Source: Stenotrophomonas maltophilia
Lineage (GTDB): Bacteria; Pseudomonadota; Gammaproteobacteria; Xanthomonadales; Xanthomonadaceae
Direction: 5' to 3'
Length of the DNA stretch: 64,000 nucleotides
Assembly: GCF_013464915.1 (NCBI RefSeq)
Contig: NZ_RAVT01000028.1
Span: 1 to 64,000 of the forward strand
A program made the position numbers and the translations under genes. The notes beneath the pieces are model-generated. The model was not told the DNA's origin and did no database searches. It worked only from the letters and a program-made list of their open reading frames with translations. Below are positions 42,717 to 51,492 of this stretch, piece after piece; positions within the stretch are counted from its first letter, which is position 1, and every line of letters begins with the position of its first letter.

Positions 42717-43310
42717 GTGACCCAGGGAGCTCCTCCACCCTCCTCTTCCACGCGCACCGTGCCACCGCCGAATTCGCCAGACATCACGGCTGCTGCATGG
42801 AATCGCCGCCCACGCAATGGCCGCGCGATCGGCCTGGAGCATTGGCCGCGTTGGCTACGGGCAATTCCCGAGGTCGAGCGCGCTGGCGTACTGATGCGGC
42901 TGTTCGGCGCCTTGTTTCTGCTGCTTCCCGGCATTGCGCTGGTGGCTTCAACGTATCGGCACGCGAATGCAGCGGCGGCCGCCGCCGTGTTCCTGTTCGT
43001 CACGGTGCATGCAGCCCTGCATGGCTTGGCGGCATGGCGAGCGGCAACCACGCGCCCAACTCCGCCGATACTGCGCTTTCTGGAAGGCCAAGCTGCCGGA
43101 GTAATGATTGCCAGTGCGCTTCTGATCGCCATCGGTGCAGGGATGACGAAGCTGCCTGTTTCACCCTTGTTCTGGTTGCTGGCCGGCACGGTGAGTCAAC
43201 TCTTCGGTGCGCGAATGGCAGGCCAGCGGCTGCGCAACGCGTTGCTGGTGCTCGGTAGCGCTTTGCAGTTCATCGCCGTAGCACTGTTCGCCCTTCTTGC
43301 CGCAGGCTGA
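42717..43310 (+). CDS. Membrane protein in the two-component/MacAB locus
   Basis: 197 residues from GTG at 42717, which has AGGAAG eight bases upstream. The ATG at 42645 is rejected because it lies in the regulator box. After a Pro/Thr-rich head come four to five helices (MRLFGALFLLLPGIALVAS, AAAAVFLFVTVHAALHGLAA, VMIASALLIAIGA, FWLLAGTVSQLFGA and FIAVALFALLAAG). No family was recognised. Its position between the kinase and the MacAB genes suggests a role in the same response. Confidence 0.68.
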   Translation: MTQGAPPPSSSTRTVPPPNSPDITAAAWNRRPRNGRAIGLEHWPRWLRAIPEVERAGVLMRLFGALFLLLPGIALVASTYRHANAAAAAAVFLFVTVHAALHGLAAWRAATTRPTPPILRFLEGQAAGVMIASALLIAIGAGMTKLPVSPLFWLLAGTVSQLFGARMAGQRLRNALLVLGSALQFIAVALFALLAAG

Positions 43311-43330
43311 CACAGCGATAGGCCCGCAAG

Positions 43331-43345
43331 GTTCACGCAACCCAG
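43331..43345 (+). promoter_or_regulatory. Putative response-regulator box 3
   Basis: GTTCACGCAACCCAG has the same first ten bases as box 1 at 40466. It lies about 100 bp upstream of the MacA-like gene. Confidence 0.45.
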
Positions 43346-43445
43346 CGCATCGAGACTCGACGGCCATCCACGCCTGCCACGGCAGACGTGCGCTTCTTCT
43401 GCCGCGAGGACCACCGATGACCTGTCTCTTCTGGATGCTGCGCCG

Positions 43446-44636
43446 ATGAGCGCCGTGCCGCGCAAGCGCCGCCGCGCGCTCATCATTGCTGCCACTGTGC
43501 TGTGCAGCACACTGATTTTGTTTGCATGGTTGCGTCCCGCGCCACCACCGCAACTTCAGCTTGCGCCGGTCGTTCGCGGCAACATCGAACAGGTGGTGGA
43601 AGCCACCGGCACGTTGAAGCCCTCGCGACTGGTAAGCGTTGGTGCCCAGGTATCCGGCCGCATCGAGACTCTGCATGTGAAGCTGGGCGACAAGGTGAAG
43701 GCCGGTGATCCGATTGCCGATATCGATTCGCGCACCCAGCGCAATGCATTGCTGAGCGCGCAGGCCGCACAGCGCACCGCGCGTGCCAACCGCGATGCGC
43801 TGGCCACCGACCTGCGCCAGTTCGAGCTGGCACTGCATCGGCAGCAGCAGCTGGTGGCCTCGCAACTGGTGGCCCGCGCCGACTTCGATGCAGCCAGGGC
43901 CAAGGTCGACGCCACCCGGGAACAGATTGCTGCGCTGGACGGTGAGGTTGTGCGCCGACAGACCGACGTCGATGTCGCCCAAACCAATCTGGAATACACC
44001 CGCATCACCGCTCCCACCGACGGCACCGTGCTGGCCGTGGTCGCGCGACAGGGGCAGACCGTGAACGCAGTACAGAGCGCACCGACCATCGTGATACTGG
44101 GCAACCAGGACGTGATGACGGTATACGCGGAAATTTCCGAGGCCGACGTCGTTCACACGTCTGTTGGCCAGGAGGCATTCTTCACCATCCTGGGTGATGC
44201 CGGCCGCCGCTACAGCAGCAGGTTGCGTGATATCGCACCGGCGCCGGAATCGATCACCAATGAAGACAGCCCCAGCCTGGCTTCACCGGCAGCGTCGGGC
44301 GGCAGCCGCACGGCCATTTACTACAACGGGCAGTTCGACGTGAACAACGCCGACGGCCGCCTGCGCAGCTACATGACCGCGCAGGTCCGCATCGTGCTGG
44401 GACGCGTCAACGACGTACTGACCATTCCTTCGGCCGCATTGGGTGCGCGCGCTGCCGATGGCAGCTACAGTGTTCTGGTACGTGGCGCCGACGGCCACGC
44501 AAGCGCGCGGCGCATCACCACCGGGCTGGACGATCAGATCCGGGTGGAAGTACGCAGCGGGCTGAAGGAAGGCGAACAGGTCGTGCTGGCGCAGGCCAGC
44601 GACGAAGCGACCATCACACCCGTGCAGCCGAAATGA
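43446..44636 (+). CDS. MacA-like periplasmic adaptor (membrane fusion protein)
   Basis: 396 residues. An N-terminal helix (ALIIATVLCSTLILFAW) anchors it in the inner membrane. VVEATGTLKPSRLVSVGAQV with GRIETLHVKLGDKVKAGDPI is the lipoyl half-motif. A long coiled-coil hairpin follows (LLSAQAAQRTARANRDALAT through ALDGEVVRRQTDVDVAQTNL) and the second lipoyl half ITAPTDGTVLAV. It bridges the MacB-like ABC protein to an outer-membrane TolC-type channel, which is not encoded nearby. Its stop overlaps the MacB start by 4 bp. Confidence 0.92.
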   Translation: MSAVPRKRRRALIIAATVLCSTLILFAWLRPAPPPQLQLAPVVRGNIEQVVEATGTLKPSRLVSVGAQVSGRIETLHVKLGDKVKAGDPIADIDSRTQRNALLSAQAAQRTARANRDALATDLRQFELALHRQQQLVASQLVARADFDAARAKVDATREQIAALDGEVVRRQTDVDVAQTNLEYTRITAPTDGTVLAVVARQGQTVNAVQSAPTIVILGNQDVMTVYAEISEADVVHTSVGQEAFFTILGDAGRRYSSRLRDIAPAPESITNEDSPSLASPAASGGSRTAIYYNGQFDVNNADGRLRSYMTAQVRIVLGRVNDVLTIPSAALGARAADGSYSVLVRGADGHASARRITTGLDDQIRVEVRSGLKEGEQVVLAQASDEATITPVQPK

Positions 44637-46594
44637 CTACGACCACGAGCGGGCCGCTGTTGCGCGTTCGCGGCGTACGCCGCGAGTTTTCCGCGGGCGA
44701 GCAGACATTGGTGGTACTCGACGGTATCGACCTGGACATCCACGCGGGTGAGCTGGTGGCCATCGTAGGTCAATCCGGTTCCGGCAAATCCACGCTGATG
44801 AACATACTGGGCTGCCTGGATCGCCCTTCTGCTGGCATCTATCAGATCGGCGGGCGCGAGACTGCGCAGATGTCGCCCGATGAGCTGGCCGAGCTGCGTC
44901 GCGAGCATTTCGGCTTCATCTTCCAGCGCTATCACCTGCTGACCGACCTGACTGCACTGGGCAATGTGGAAGTGCCCGCGATCTATGCCGGCATGCCTGC
45001 CGAGGCACGCCATGCGCGTGCGGCCACGCTGCTGTCGCGGCTTGGTCTGGGCGAGCGCATGCAGCATCTTCCTGGCGAACTGTCGGGTGGCCAGCAGCAG
45101 CGCGTCTCGATCGCGCGTGCGCTGATGAATGGCGGCGCGGTGATCTTCGCCGACGAGCCCACAGGTGCGCTGGACACACATTCCGGCAGGGAAGTGATGA
45201 AGATCCTCGGCGAGCTGCATGCCGAGGGCCATACCGTGGTGCTGGTGACGCATGACATGGCCGTGGCCGAGCACGCGCAGCGCATCATCGAAATCCGTGA
45301 TGGGCGGATTGTGGATGACCGTGCAACCGGTACCGGTCCGGCAGCGGGCGTGGTGACGCCCGCCGTGCCCAAGCGCACGACGGACGGCTGGCAGGTCTGG
45401 CGGGACCGGTTCACTGAAGCTTTCCGGATGGCCCTGCGCGCCATGAATGCGCACCGCATGCGCACCTTCCTGACCATGCTCGGCATCATCATCGGCATTG
45501 CATCGGTCGTGTCGGTGGTGGCGCTGGGCACCGGCGCACGGCAGGCCATCCTGTCCAACATCGCCTCCTTGGGCACCAGCACCATCGAGATCTATCCCGG
45601 CTCGGGTTTCGGCGACCTGCATTCGGCGCGCGTGGAAACGCTCACCCCCGGCGACAGCGTGGCCCTGGCCGGGCAGCCGTTCGTCGACAGCGCCACGCCC
45701 GGCGTTGCCACCACCGGTACCGCGCTGCGCGGCAACCGCTCGGCCAGCGTGCAGGTGCAGGGCGTCAGCGAGCAGTATTTCCGCGTACATGGCCTGAAGT
45801 TGGGCGAAGGCGCCTTCTTCGGCCCGCCCGCCGTGGCCGGCTACCAGCAGGTGGTGGTGATCGATGCCAATACCCGCGCCCGCTTCTTCGCTGCGGCGGA
45901 CAATCCCATCGGCCAGAGCCTGCTGCTGGGCAACGTGCCGGTACGCGTGGTGGGCGTGGTGAAGAAGGACGCCGGCGCGGCCAGCGATGCCTCGTTGCTG
46001 CGGGTGTGGCTGCCCTACACCACCACCATGGCGCGCATGCTCGGGCAGCGGCATGTTTCCAGCATCACCGTGCGCGTCTCCGATGCGATCAGCATGGAAG
46101 CGGCCGAGCAGGCCATCGCGCGATTGCTGACGCGGCGCCACGGCAGCACCGATTTCTACATGAGCAACAACGCGAAGATCCGTGAATCCATCGAACAGAC
46201 CACCGGCATCCTGACCATGATGATCAGCTCCATCGCCGCCATCGCATTGGTGGTCGGCGGAATCGGCGTGATGAACATCATGCTGGTGTCGGTGACCGAG
46301 CGCACACGCGAGATCGGTGTGCGCATGGCGGTGGGCGCGCGCCGTAGTGACATCCTGCAGCAGTTCCTGATCGAATCGGTATTGGTGTGCCTGCTCGGCG
46401 GCCTGCTCGGCATCGGCGTGGCCCTGGCGCTGGGTGCCGCATTGGAGGTGGCCAAGGTGGGTTTCAGCCTGGTGTTCTCCGTCCATTCGATTCTGGCCGC
46501 CTTCGCCTGTTCCAGCCTGATTGGTATTGGCTTCGGTTTCCTGCCCGCGCGCCGCGCCGCCCAGCTGGATCCAGTGGAGGCCCTGGTTCGATAG
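44633..46594 (+). CDS. MacB-like ABC exporter (ATPase-permease fusion)
   Basis: 653 residues. The nucleotide-binding domain comes first: Walker A GQSGSGKST (46-54), LSGGQQQR signature, VIFADEPTGALD Walker B. The first transmembrane helix follows (MLGIIIGIASVVSVVALG), then a periplasmic domain of about 200 residues and three C-terminal helices with IGVRMAVGARRSDILQQFLI, the FtsX/MacB signature. With the preceding MacA-like gene it should export macrolides, peptides or another envelope-active substrate by mechanotransmission through a TolC homologue elsewhere. Confidence 0.94.
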   Translation: MTTTTSGPLLRVRGVRREFSAGEQTLVVLDGIDLDIHAGELVAIVGQSGSGKSTLMNILGCLDRPSAGIYQIGGRETAQMSPDELAELRREHFGFIFQRYHLLTDLTALGNVEVPAIYAGMPAEARHARAATLLSRLGLGERMQHLPGELSGGQQQRVSIARALMNGGAVIFADEPTGALDTHSGREVMKILGELHAEGHTVVLVTHDMAVAEHAQRIIEIRDGRIVDDRATGTGPAAGVVTPAVPKRTTDGWQVWRDRFTEAFRMALRAMNAHRMRTFLTMLGIIIGIASVVSVVALGTGARQAILSNIASLGTSTIEIYPGSGFGDLHSARVETLTPGDSVALAGQPFVDSATPGVATTGTALRGNRSASVQVQGVSEQYFRVHGLKLGEGAFFGPPAVAGYQQVVVIDANTRARFFAAADNPIGQSLLLGNVPVRVVGVVKKDAGAASDASLLRVWLPYTTTMARMLGQRHVSSITVRVSDAISMEAAEQAIARLLTRRHGSTDFYMSNNAKIRESIEQTTGILTMMISSIAAIALVVGGIGVMNIMLVSVTERTREIGVRMAVGARRSDILQQFLIESVLVCLLGGLLGIGVALALGAALEVAKVGFSLVFSVHSILAAFACSSLIGIGFGFLPARRAAQLDPVEALVR

Positions 46595-46622
46595 CCACCG
46601 CATCTGCCAGCAGTGACGGCAG

Positions 46623-46645
46623 GTTCGCGCAATGTCTGCGCGGTC
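46623..46645 (+). promoter_or_regulatory. Putative response-regulator box 4
   Basis: GTTCGCGCAATGTCT matches box 1 at 40466 at 12 of 15 positions. It lies about 50 bp upstream of the Arg/Glu-repeat protein gene. Confidence 0.45.
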
Positions 46646-46684
46646 TACTGCAGCTACCAACAATGTCCGCACAGGAGCTGGACG

Positions 46685-47083
46685 ATGTTTCTGAAACCAG
46701 GAAGAACCTCACTACTGCTGGCAGCAACCGTACAACTGCTTGTGCTGCTGCCCTACTCCGGCGATGCCCACGCACAACGAGGCGACCGCTACGCCACGCA
46801 GTGGAACCAGGGCTACCGTGATCGCGATCGTGATGCCTGGGAGCGTCGTGAGCGCGAACGCGAACGTGAGCGGGAACGCGAGCGCCGGCACGACGCCAAA
46901 GCCACCGGCGTGGTGGTGGGCGTGGTGGGTGCAGCAGTGGTGGCCGGCGTGATCGCCGCAGCCGCCAAGCGTGAACGCGAAACCCGCGAACGTGCCGACT
47001 ACTGCATGAACCGCTACGGCAACTACGACCGCCGCAACGATACCTATCGCGGCGCCGACGGCTACACCTATCCCTGCCGCTGA
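46685..47083 (+). CDS. BA14K-like exported protein with Arg/Glu repeat
   Basis: 132 residues. The signal peptide TSLLLAATVQLLVLLPYSGDAHA is followed by a run of Arg-Glu dipeptides (about residues 55-68, built from near-identical codon pairs). A Gly/Ala/Val-rich helix (GVVVGVVGAAVVAGVIAAAA) and a BA14K-like C-terminus (DYCMNRYGNYDRRNDTYRGA, ending YPCR) follow. The start at 46685 is fixed by the signal peptide. Its membrane-like helix and charged repeat suggest envelope association. It is placed behind regulator box 4. Confidence 0.75.
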   Translation: MFLKPGRTSLLLAATVQLLVLLPYSGDAHAQRGDRYATQWNQGYRDRDRDAWERRERERERERERERRHDAKATGVVVGVVGAAVVAGVIAAAAKRERETRERADYCMNRYGNYDRRNDTYRGADGYTYPCR

Positions 47084-47110
47084 TTGACCCTCAACAAGGA
47101 CAAACACCCC

Positions 47111-47488
47111 ATGACCAGAACTGCTCTGTTGATTGCCCTGTGCGCTGCGCCATTGCTTGCCGGGGCCGCACCGGCCGACCCGAAACAGGCCTACATCGAT
47201 TCCACGTTCACCGCGATGGATGCCAACAAGGATGGTCGCGTCGACAAGGCCGAATACATGAAATTCCAGCAGGGACGCTTCAGCAGGCGGGCCGATTCGA
47301 TCGACGCCGCGTTCACTGCCATGGACATCAACAAGGACGGCAGGATCAGCAAAGAGGAAGCCACCGTGGTGCCGGAGATCGCGAAGTATTTTGCGGGCCT
47401 TGACACCGATGGCGACGGCTATCTGTCGCTGAAGGAAATGCAGCAGGCCATGGTTGCCGCTCAGACTGCAGACGCGCCAACAAAGTGA
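47111..47488 (+). CDS. Exported EF-hand calcium-binding protein
   Basis: 125 residues with a signal peptide (LLIALCAAPLLAGAAPA) and three EF-hand loops: DANKDGRVDKAE, DINKDGRISKEE and DTDGDGYLSLKE, each with the D-x-D/N-x-D-G pattern and the terminal Glu. It should bind Ca2+ in the periplasm. The gap of 27 bp to the preceding gene suggests one transcript. It resembles other small EF-hand periplasmic proteins of gammaproteobacteria; whether it reports Ca2+ to the neighbouring two-component system is speculation. Confidence 0.88.
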   Translation: MTRTALLIALCAAPLLAGAAPADPKQAYIDSTFTAMDANKDGRVDKAEYMKFQQGRFSRRADSIDAAFTAMDINKDGRISKEEATVVPEIAKYFAGLDTDGDGYLSLKEMQQAMVAAQTADAPTK

Positions 47489-47603
47489 ATCCAGGGCGGG
47501 GCGCTGAAGATGGATGCCCACCTGGGCGCGGTGCGGGTTGAATACGCCCACTTCCCACGATAGCCTCCGAGGTGCCCAAGGAGGGCTATCAACGGAGTGA
47601 AGC

Positions 47604-47801
47604 ATGAAGATTGGATTCAAGCTGTCTGTTGCTATTGCGGCTGCTGCACTGACCCTGGGAATCGGCAGTGCCTCCGCGCAGTCCCGCTGTACCCCGTGCT
47701 ACACCGCCTACGACGCTTGTCTGGCGGCGGGCAATGGCGAGAACGTCTGCTACCCGGCGTTTGCCCGTTGCCTGAGAAACAGCGGCTGCACCATCCCGTA
47801 A
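47604..47801 (+). CDS. Small Cys-rich secreted protein
   Basis: 65 residues: a signal peptide (LSVAIAAAALTLGIGSASAQ) and a mature part of about 40 residues with six cysteines (SRCTPCYTAYDACLAAGN, VCYPAFARCLRNSGCTIP) that could form three disulphides. No family was recognised. Its small size and cysteine count recall secreted peptide effectors or inhibitors, but nothing else supports that. Confidence 0.72.
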   Translation: MKIGFKLSVAIAAAALTLGIGSASAQSRCTPCYTAYDACLAAGNGENVCYPAFARCLRNSGCTIP

Positions 47802-48201
47802 GTCACGCGTTGCCGTGATGTGTGCCGGCCCCCATCCAGGGGCTGGCATTGGTGCTTCTCGAAAGGTGTTCCTCGCTCCCCACGGTATCAGTCTGCATTC
47901 CAGCTGGCCGGCAAAGCCGAGCATGCACGCAGAATACTCATCCACCATATCGGTAGCACAATGCGACTGGCGCATTTGCGCGACGGCGTGCGGACCCGGT
48001 GCTGAGCCCCTGACACCCTTTGTCGTCCTTTGCAGCGCCAACTCTGCCAGGTGACAGTACCAGACGGCAGATCGTCCCAATTCAGGTATCCTTGCGCGCA
48101 GTCAGCCACGCCTTCATGCGGCCGCTGCGGCGCAGCATCGTCGTTGCCGACGAACACACGATTCGCCATGGATGTTTCAACGTAGTCACAGGGGAAAATG
48201 G
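47802..48201. other. 400-bp gap with no recognised gene
   Basis: No frame in this stretch has both a ribosome-binding site and protein-like composition. It should hold the terminator of the Cys-rich protein gene and the promoter of the lipoprotein pair; no clear hairpin or -35/-10 pair was found. Confidence 0.45.
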
Positions 48202-48768
48202 ATGAAGAAGTTCATGTTCGCGGCGATCATCGCCGTGTCGCTGGTAGGTTGCACCACCAATCCTCCGCTCAATTTCTCGGTCCCGAATGTCGGCGTCAGC
48301 AGCAAGAAGATTGATGGCGAGTTGAAGTCGCTGACGGTCTCGCTGGCACGTCCGGATGAAGCCAAGGGCAAGATCCCCGCGCAGGCCCAGCACGAAGTTC
48401 CGCAGATGTGGCAGAACGCGCTGACCGAAGCGCTGAACAAAATGGCGGTGTTCCGCGACGACGCGCCGGTGAAATTGAGCCTGTCGGTGAAGATCCTGGC
48501 GATCGACATTCCGAGCTTCGGTGCATCGATGACCACCAGGACGATCGCCCGCTACGAGCTGATCGATCGTGCAACCGGTAGCATCGTCTACACTCAGGAT
48601 GTCAGCGCGTCCGGCGAAGTTCCGTTCAACTACGCCTTCGCAGGCATGATCCGTGCCCGTGAGTCGATCAGCCGCTCGGCCCAGAACAACATCGCCCAGT
48701 TCCTGCAGGCTCTGGAGACAGTGGATATCTCCAAGCCGATGTTCCCGAACAAGCAGGAAGCGCCGTGA
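48202..48768 (+). CDS. Lipoprotein of unknown function
   Basis: 188 residues, ATG at 48202 with AGGGG upstream. The signal MFAAIIAVSLVGC ends in a lipobox. The mature domain starts TTNPPLNFSVPNVGVSS and has an alternating alpha/beta pattern (VPQMWQNALTEALNKMAVFR, VKLSLSVKILAIDIPSFG) recalling envelope lipoproteins of the LptE/YajG shape, without firm assignment. The next lipoprotein gene starts inside its stop (GTGA overlap), so the two are coupled. Confidence 0.75.
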   Translation: MKKFMFAAIIAVSLVGCTTNPPLNFSVPNVGVSSKKIDGELKSLTVSLARPDEAKGKIPAQAQHEVPQMWQNALTEALNKMAVFRDDAPVKLSLSVKILAIDIPSFGASMTTRTIARYELIDRATGSIVYTQDVSASGEVPFNYAFAGMIRARESISRSAQNNIAQFLQALETVDISKPMFPNKQEAP

Positions 48769-49235
48769 AGCGCCTGCTGCTGGCAGCATCCGCTGCTGTG
48801 ATACTGACCGCATGCGCACCAAATGTGCGCACGGACAGCTACTCCATCGGTTCGGTGGGACAGGTCAATCGCACCGTCAGCGGCACGGTCATCAGCGTCC
48901 GCGCGGTCAGTATTGACGGCTCACAGGGCGGTGGTGCCGTTGCCGGCGCTGCGGCTGGCGGCGTGGCCGGCTCCACCATCGGTGGCAGCGACCAGGCGGC
49001 GGCCATCGGTGCCATTGGCGGCCTGGTGGTAGGCGCGATTGCCGGCGCAGCCTCCGAACGCGCACTTTCGCAGGCCAAGGGCCTGGAGTACGTGGTGCAG
49101 ACCGAGAACGGCAATCTGATGACAGTTGTACAAGGCCCCGATCCGGTATTCAGCACCGGCATGCGGGTGCTGGTGCTGTATGGGTCACCCTCGCGGATCA
49201 TTGCCGATCCACGCCAGTCGAAGTCGGCCCCGTAA
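48765..49235 (+). CDS. Glycine-zipper lipoprotein (SlyB/17-kDa type)
   Basis: 156 residues from a GTG that overlaps the previous stop. The lipobox ends AVILTAC. The mature part carries a typical glycine zipper (GGGAVAGAAAGGVAGSTIGG, AIGAIGGLVVGAIAGA) flanked by a beta-rich soluble region (LEYVVQTENGNLMTVVQG), as in SlyB and the rickettsial 17-kDa antigen family. It should sit in the outer membrane. With its partner it forms a two-gene lipoprotein unit of unknown role. Confidence 0.8.
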   Translation: MKRLLLAASAAVILTACAPNVRTDSYSIGSVGQVNRTVSGTVISVRAVSIDGSQGGGAVAGAAAGGVAGSTIGGSDQAAAIGAIGGLVVGAIAGAASERALSQAKGLEYVVQTENGNLMTVVQGPDPVFSTGMRVLVLYGSPSRIIADPRQSKSAP

Positions 49236-49240
49236 ACGCG

Positions 49241-49266
49241 GCGATGCCCCTTTCATGGGGCATCGC
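49241..49266. terminator. Bidirectional terminator hairpin
   Basis: A perfect 10-bp stem, GCGATGCCCC and GGGGCATCGC, with a TTTCAT loop lies between the convergent SlyB-like and effector genes. Confidence 0.75.
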
Positions 49267-49283
49267 TCTGCTGCGGTGCGATT

Positions 49284-50606
49284 TCAACCCATCCGCACCG
49301 CGTGACTCTCGCGAGTCTGCACTTCGATATCCTGCTGGCGCTGCATGAGCGCCTGCTGCCGCTCCAGGCTGGCGGCTTCCATCTGCTGCAAAGACTGCGC
49401 AACCGGCGTATGTACTGCTACATCCGTGGGCATTGAAACGCGCAGATGGGCGGGATCGTTCATCTCGCCCTGCACCACGAACACGTTGCGCCCTGCGGGA
49501 GTATCGGCCGTCTGGGCGCTCAGCAGCACGTGATCGGCACGTTCAAGCTGGTTGCGGCGGGCCAACGCCATCACGCTCGCCACAAGACGCTCGCTGTTCT
49601 CATCGTGGGTGCGCCCCGCGCTGGCATCGATCGCGGCAACGCCTTCGCGCACCTGCTGCATCAGTGCGTACTCCCGATGGCCTGGGCCGATGTCCGCCAG
49701 ACGGGTCGGCGCCTGCGAGGGATCCGGCACGTCGTCCACCGCTGCCGTCAGCGGGCTGCGGGTAATCGTCCGATACGGGTCGTCCGGGTGGAACTGGGTA
49801 CGCTTTTCCTGGCGCTCCAGACGAACCTCGCGGGCGTCGTTGAGTTCGGCGATACGGGAGGGATCGGTGATCTCGCGCAGCGACACGTGGCCGCCGCCTG
49901 CACTGACGCTGGCCCATTTCCTGTCCGCCTCGAAGTACATCGCGTAGTAGCTGTTGCCACCGATGACGTTCGGATCGACCGACGAGCGCCCTTCCAGGGC
50001 CTGGGTGGCTTCCAGCACGCTCAAGCGGGTCAGGTACTGTCCGCCCTTCGTCCATCCCATCTGGCTGATGGCATCGACGCTGGTATTGCCTACGCGCGGG
50101 CCTCCGGCGTAGTCATTGTTGAGCATGTTGGTCCAGATCTGTTCCAGCTTCCCGGGGCCGCTCTTCTGCTCCGCCACCTGCAGCAGCACGCGCGGCGTCC
50201 AACAGTTTGGATCAAGCTCATGCCGTTCAAATGCCCGGTCGTGGGCCAGCATCACATCCTTGCCGGGAAGATTCAGTGCCATTTCGGGACGCCCCTGCTC
50301 CATCCAGTACAAGCGCCGCTCCAGGTCCTGGCGCAGAAGCGTCTGCCCAAACACCTCCCATTGGCGCTCGCTCAGCTGCGCGTCGGGAAAGCCGGATCCC
50401 TTGCCCTCCTGGTGCCGTGCATAGTCCTGTGCGTAGCTGTTTGCAACGCGGCCTGGCAGGCTGTCGTTGCGAACAACACCCAGCGCCAGCGTCCCATAGC
50501 CATCCGCATCCGGCAGCTGCGACAGATAGTTCCAGTACAACTCGCGGTTTCCGGCCTTGGCATAGCTGGCCAGAATCTTGAGATTCTCTTGCGTCAATCC
50601 GCCCAT
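49284..50606 (-). CDS. Orphan X-T4SS effector (X-Tfe) with XVIPCD, N-terminal domain unknown
   Basis: 440 residues, no signal peptide, ATG at 50606 with GGAG upstream. The C-terminal 130 residues are an XVIPCD: GHREYALMQQVREGVAAIDA, VASVMALARRNQLERADHVL, FVVQGEMNDPAHLRVSMPTD, then a Gln-rich tail. The N-terminal 300 residues (DADGYGTLALGVVRNDSLPG, GGNSYYAMYFEADRKWASVS) match no enzyme family I can name. The role as a T4SS-delivered antibacterial toxin follows from the signal domain. It lies 22 kb from virD4 and is followed upstream, on the same strand, by a likely immunity lipoprotein gene. Confidence 0.85.
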   Translation of the reverse strand: MGGLTQENLKILASYAKAGNRELYWNYLSQLPDADGYGTLALGVVRNDSLPGRVANSYAQDYARHQEGKGSGFPDAQLSERQWEVFGQTLLRQDLERRLYWMEQGRPEMALNLPGKDVMLAHDRAFERHELDPNCWTPRVLLQVAEQKSGPGKLEQIWTNMLNNDYAGGPRVGNTSVDAISQMGWTKGGQYLTRLSVLEATQALEGRSSVDPNVIGGNSYYAMYFEADRKWASVSAGGGHVSLREITDPSRIAELNDAREVRLERQEKRTQFHPDDPYRTITRSPLTAAVDDVPDPSQAPTRLADIGPGHREYALMQQVREGVAAIDASAGRTHDENSERLVASVMALARRNQLERADHVLLSAQTADTPAGRNVFVVQGEMNDPAHLRVSMPTDVAVHTPVAQSLQQMEAASLERQQALMQRQQDIEVQTRESHAVRMG

Positions 50607-50628
50607 TGCCAGCTCCTGAATGCATTCA

Positions 50629-51492
50629 TTATCGGACTCGGGTGCGCGCGAGGACACCCCGCACCGCATCCTCCATCCGCTTCCAGTCAGCCAGGAAGGC
50701 CCGCTTGTAGTTCAGCGAGATGGAAAGCTTGTTCTCCACATCCGAGAAGTAGTGGAAACACCCTGCCGCAGCTTGTCCTTGCTCGCTGATGACCTGATCG
50801 CCCTGCAGGCGAACGCCATCCCCCCGGAATGCCGTGCTTTCGCATTTGATGAATGTGGCCAGGCTGCCATTGGGAGCGCGCGCGATGTACCAGTCATCTT
50901 CATAGGCAGGATTTCGGATGGGCGGTTTTCCATAGCGCGCTTCGTACTCCTTCGAGAAAACCTCCATCCTCGTTTCATCGATGGCGTAAGGCGTCAGGCC
51001 CATGACGTCGGGCCGCGCAATCCGCAGATCGAGCCGATCCCGAGGATCCCCTCGCTCCACCGATCCTTCCTCGGTGGATGCCTGGTTGGAGGATAATCGC
51101 TCCAATGATGTTTCGATTGGCGCACGGTCGATGTAATCGATCGCCACAGCAATCTCCTTCCGGAAATCATTCGTACGCGGATTCGCCCGGGCACCCGGAG
51201 CAGTCGGCTTCATGTCCGGCCACTCGATGACCAGCGTCACGCCCTCGCCCGGCCACGGTGCGATCTGACTGTCCAGGTAGTTGGCTGGAATGCGGAAGGT
51301 ATTCGGCCCGAGCTTCACGTCCACGGGCGCGTCGGTATAGGTATGGCCGTTGATCGTGCGGCCGGTCTGGGTTGCGCCGGACATGGCGGAATTCCTTTCG
51401 TGTTCGTTGGACGGTGGCCGCGCACATGCGCCGGCACTCACTGCAACGGCAAGTGCAAGCGTCAGACACCGGCTGGGAGACATTACGTGCAT
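50629..51492 (-). CDS. Candidate X-Tfi immunity lipoprotein for the orphan effector
   Basis: 287 residues from Met at 51492 (alternatives 51498 and 51483). The signal LTLALAVAVSAGAC carries a lipobox. The mature protein (TDAPVDVKLGPNTFRIPANY, GVTLVIEWPDMKPTA, then CFHYFSDVENKLSISLNYKR, ending DAVRGVLARTRVR) resembles Tli4-type T6SS immunity proteins in outline, a low-confidence comparison. It lies 22 bp upstream of the effector gene in the same direction, the usual immunity-effector order, and its periplasm-facing anchor suits neutralising an envelope-acting toxin. Confidence 0.75.
   Translation of the reverse strand: MHVMSPSRCLTLALAVAVSAGACARPPSNEHERNSAMSGATQTGRTINGHTYTDAPVDVKLGPNTFRIPANYLDSQIAPWPGEGVTLVIEWPDMKPTAPGARANPRTNDFRKEIAVAIDYIDRAPIETSLERLSSNQASTEEGSVERGDPRDRLDLRIARPDVMGLTPYAIDETRMEVFSKEYEARYGKPPIRNPAYEDDWYIARAPNGSLATFIKCESTAFRGDGVRLQGDQVISEQGQAAAGCFHYFSDVENKLSISLNYKRAFLADWKRMEDAVRGVLARTRVR

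Noticed and set aside
46850..46900. Short GC-rich near-direct repeat considered as a CRISPR or VNTR array
   Set aside because: It is the in-frame Arg-Glu codon repeat of the BA14K-like protein, with no spacers.
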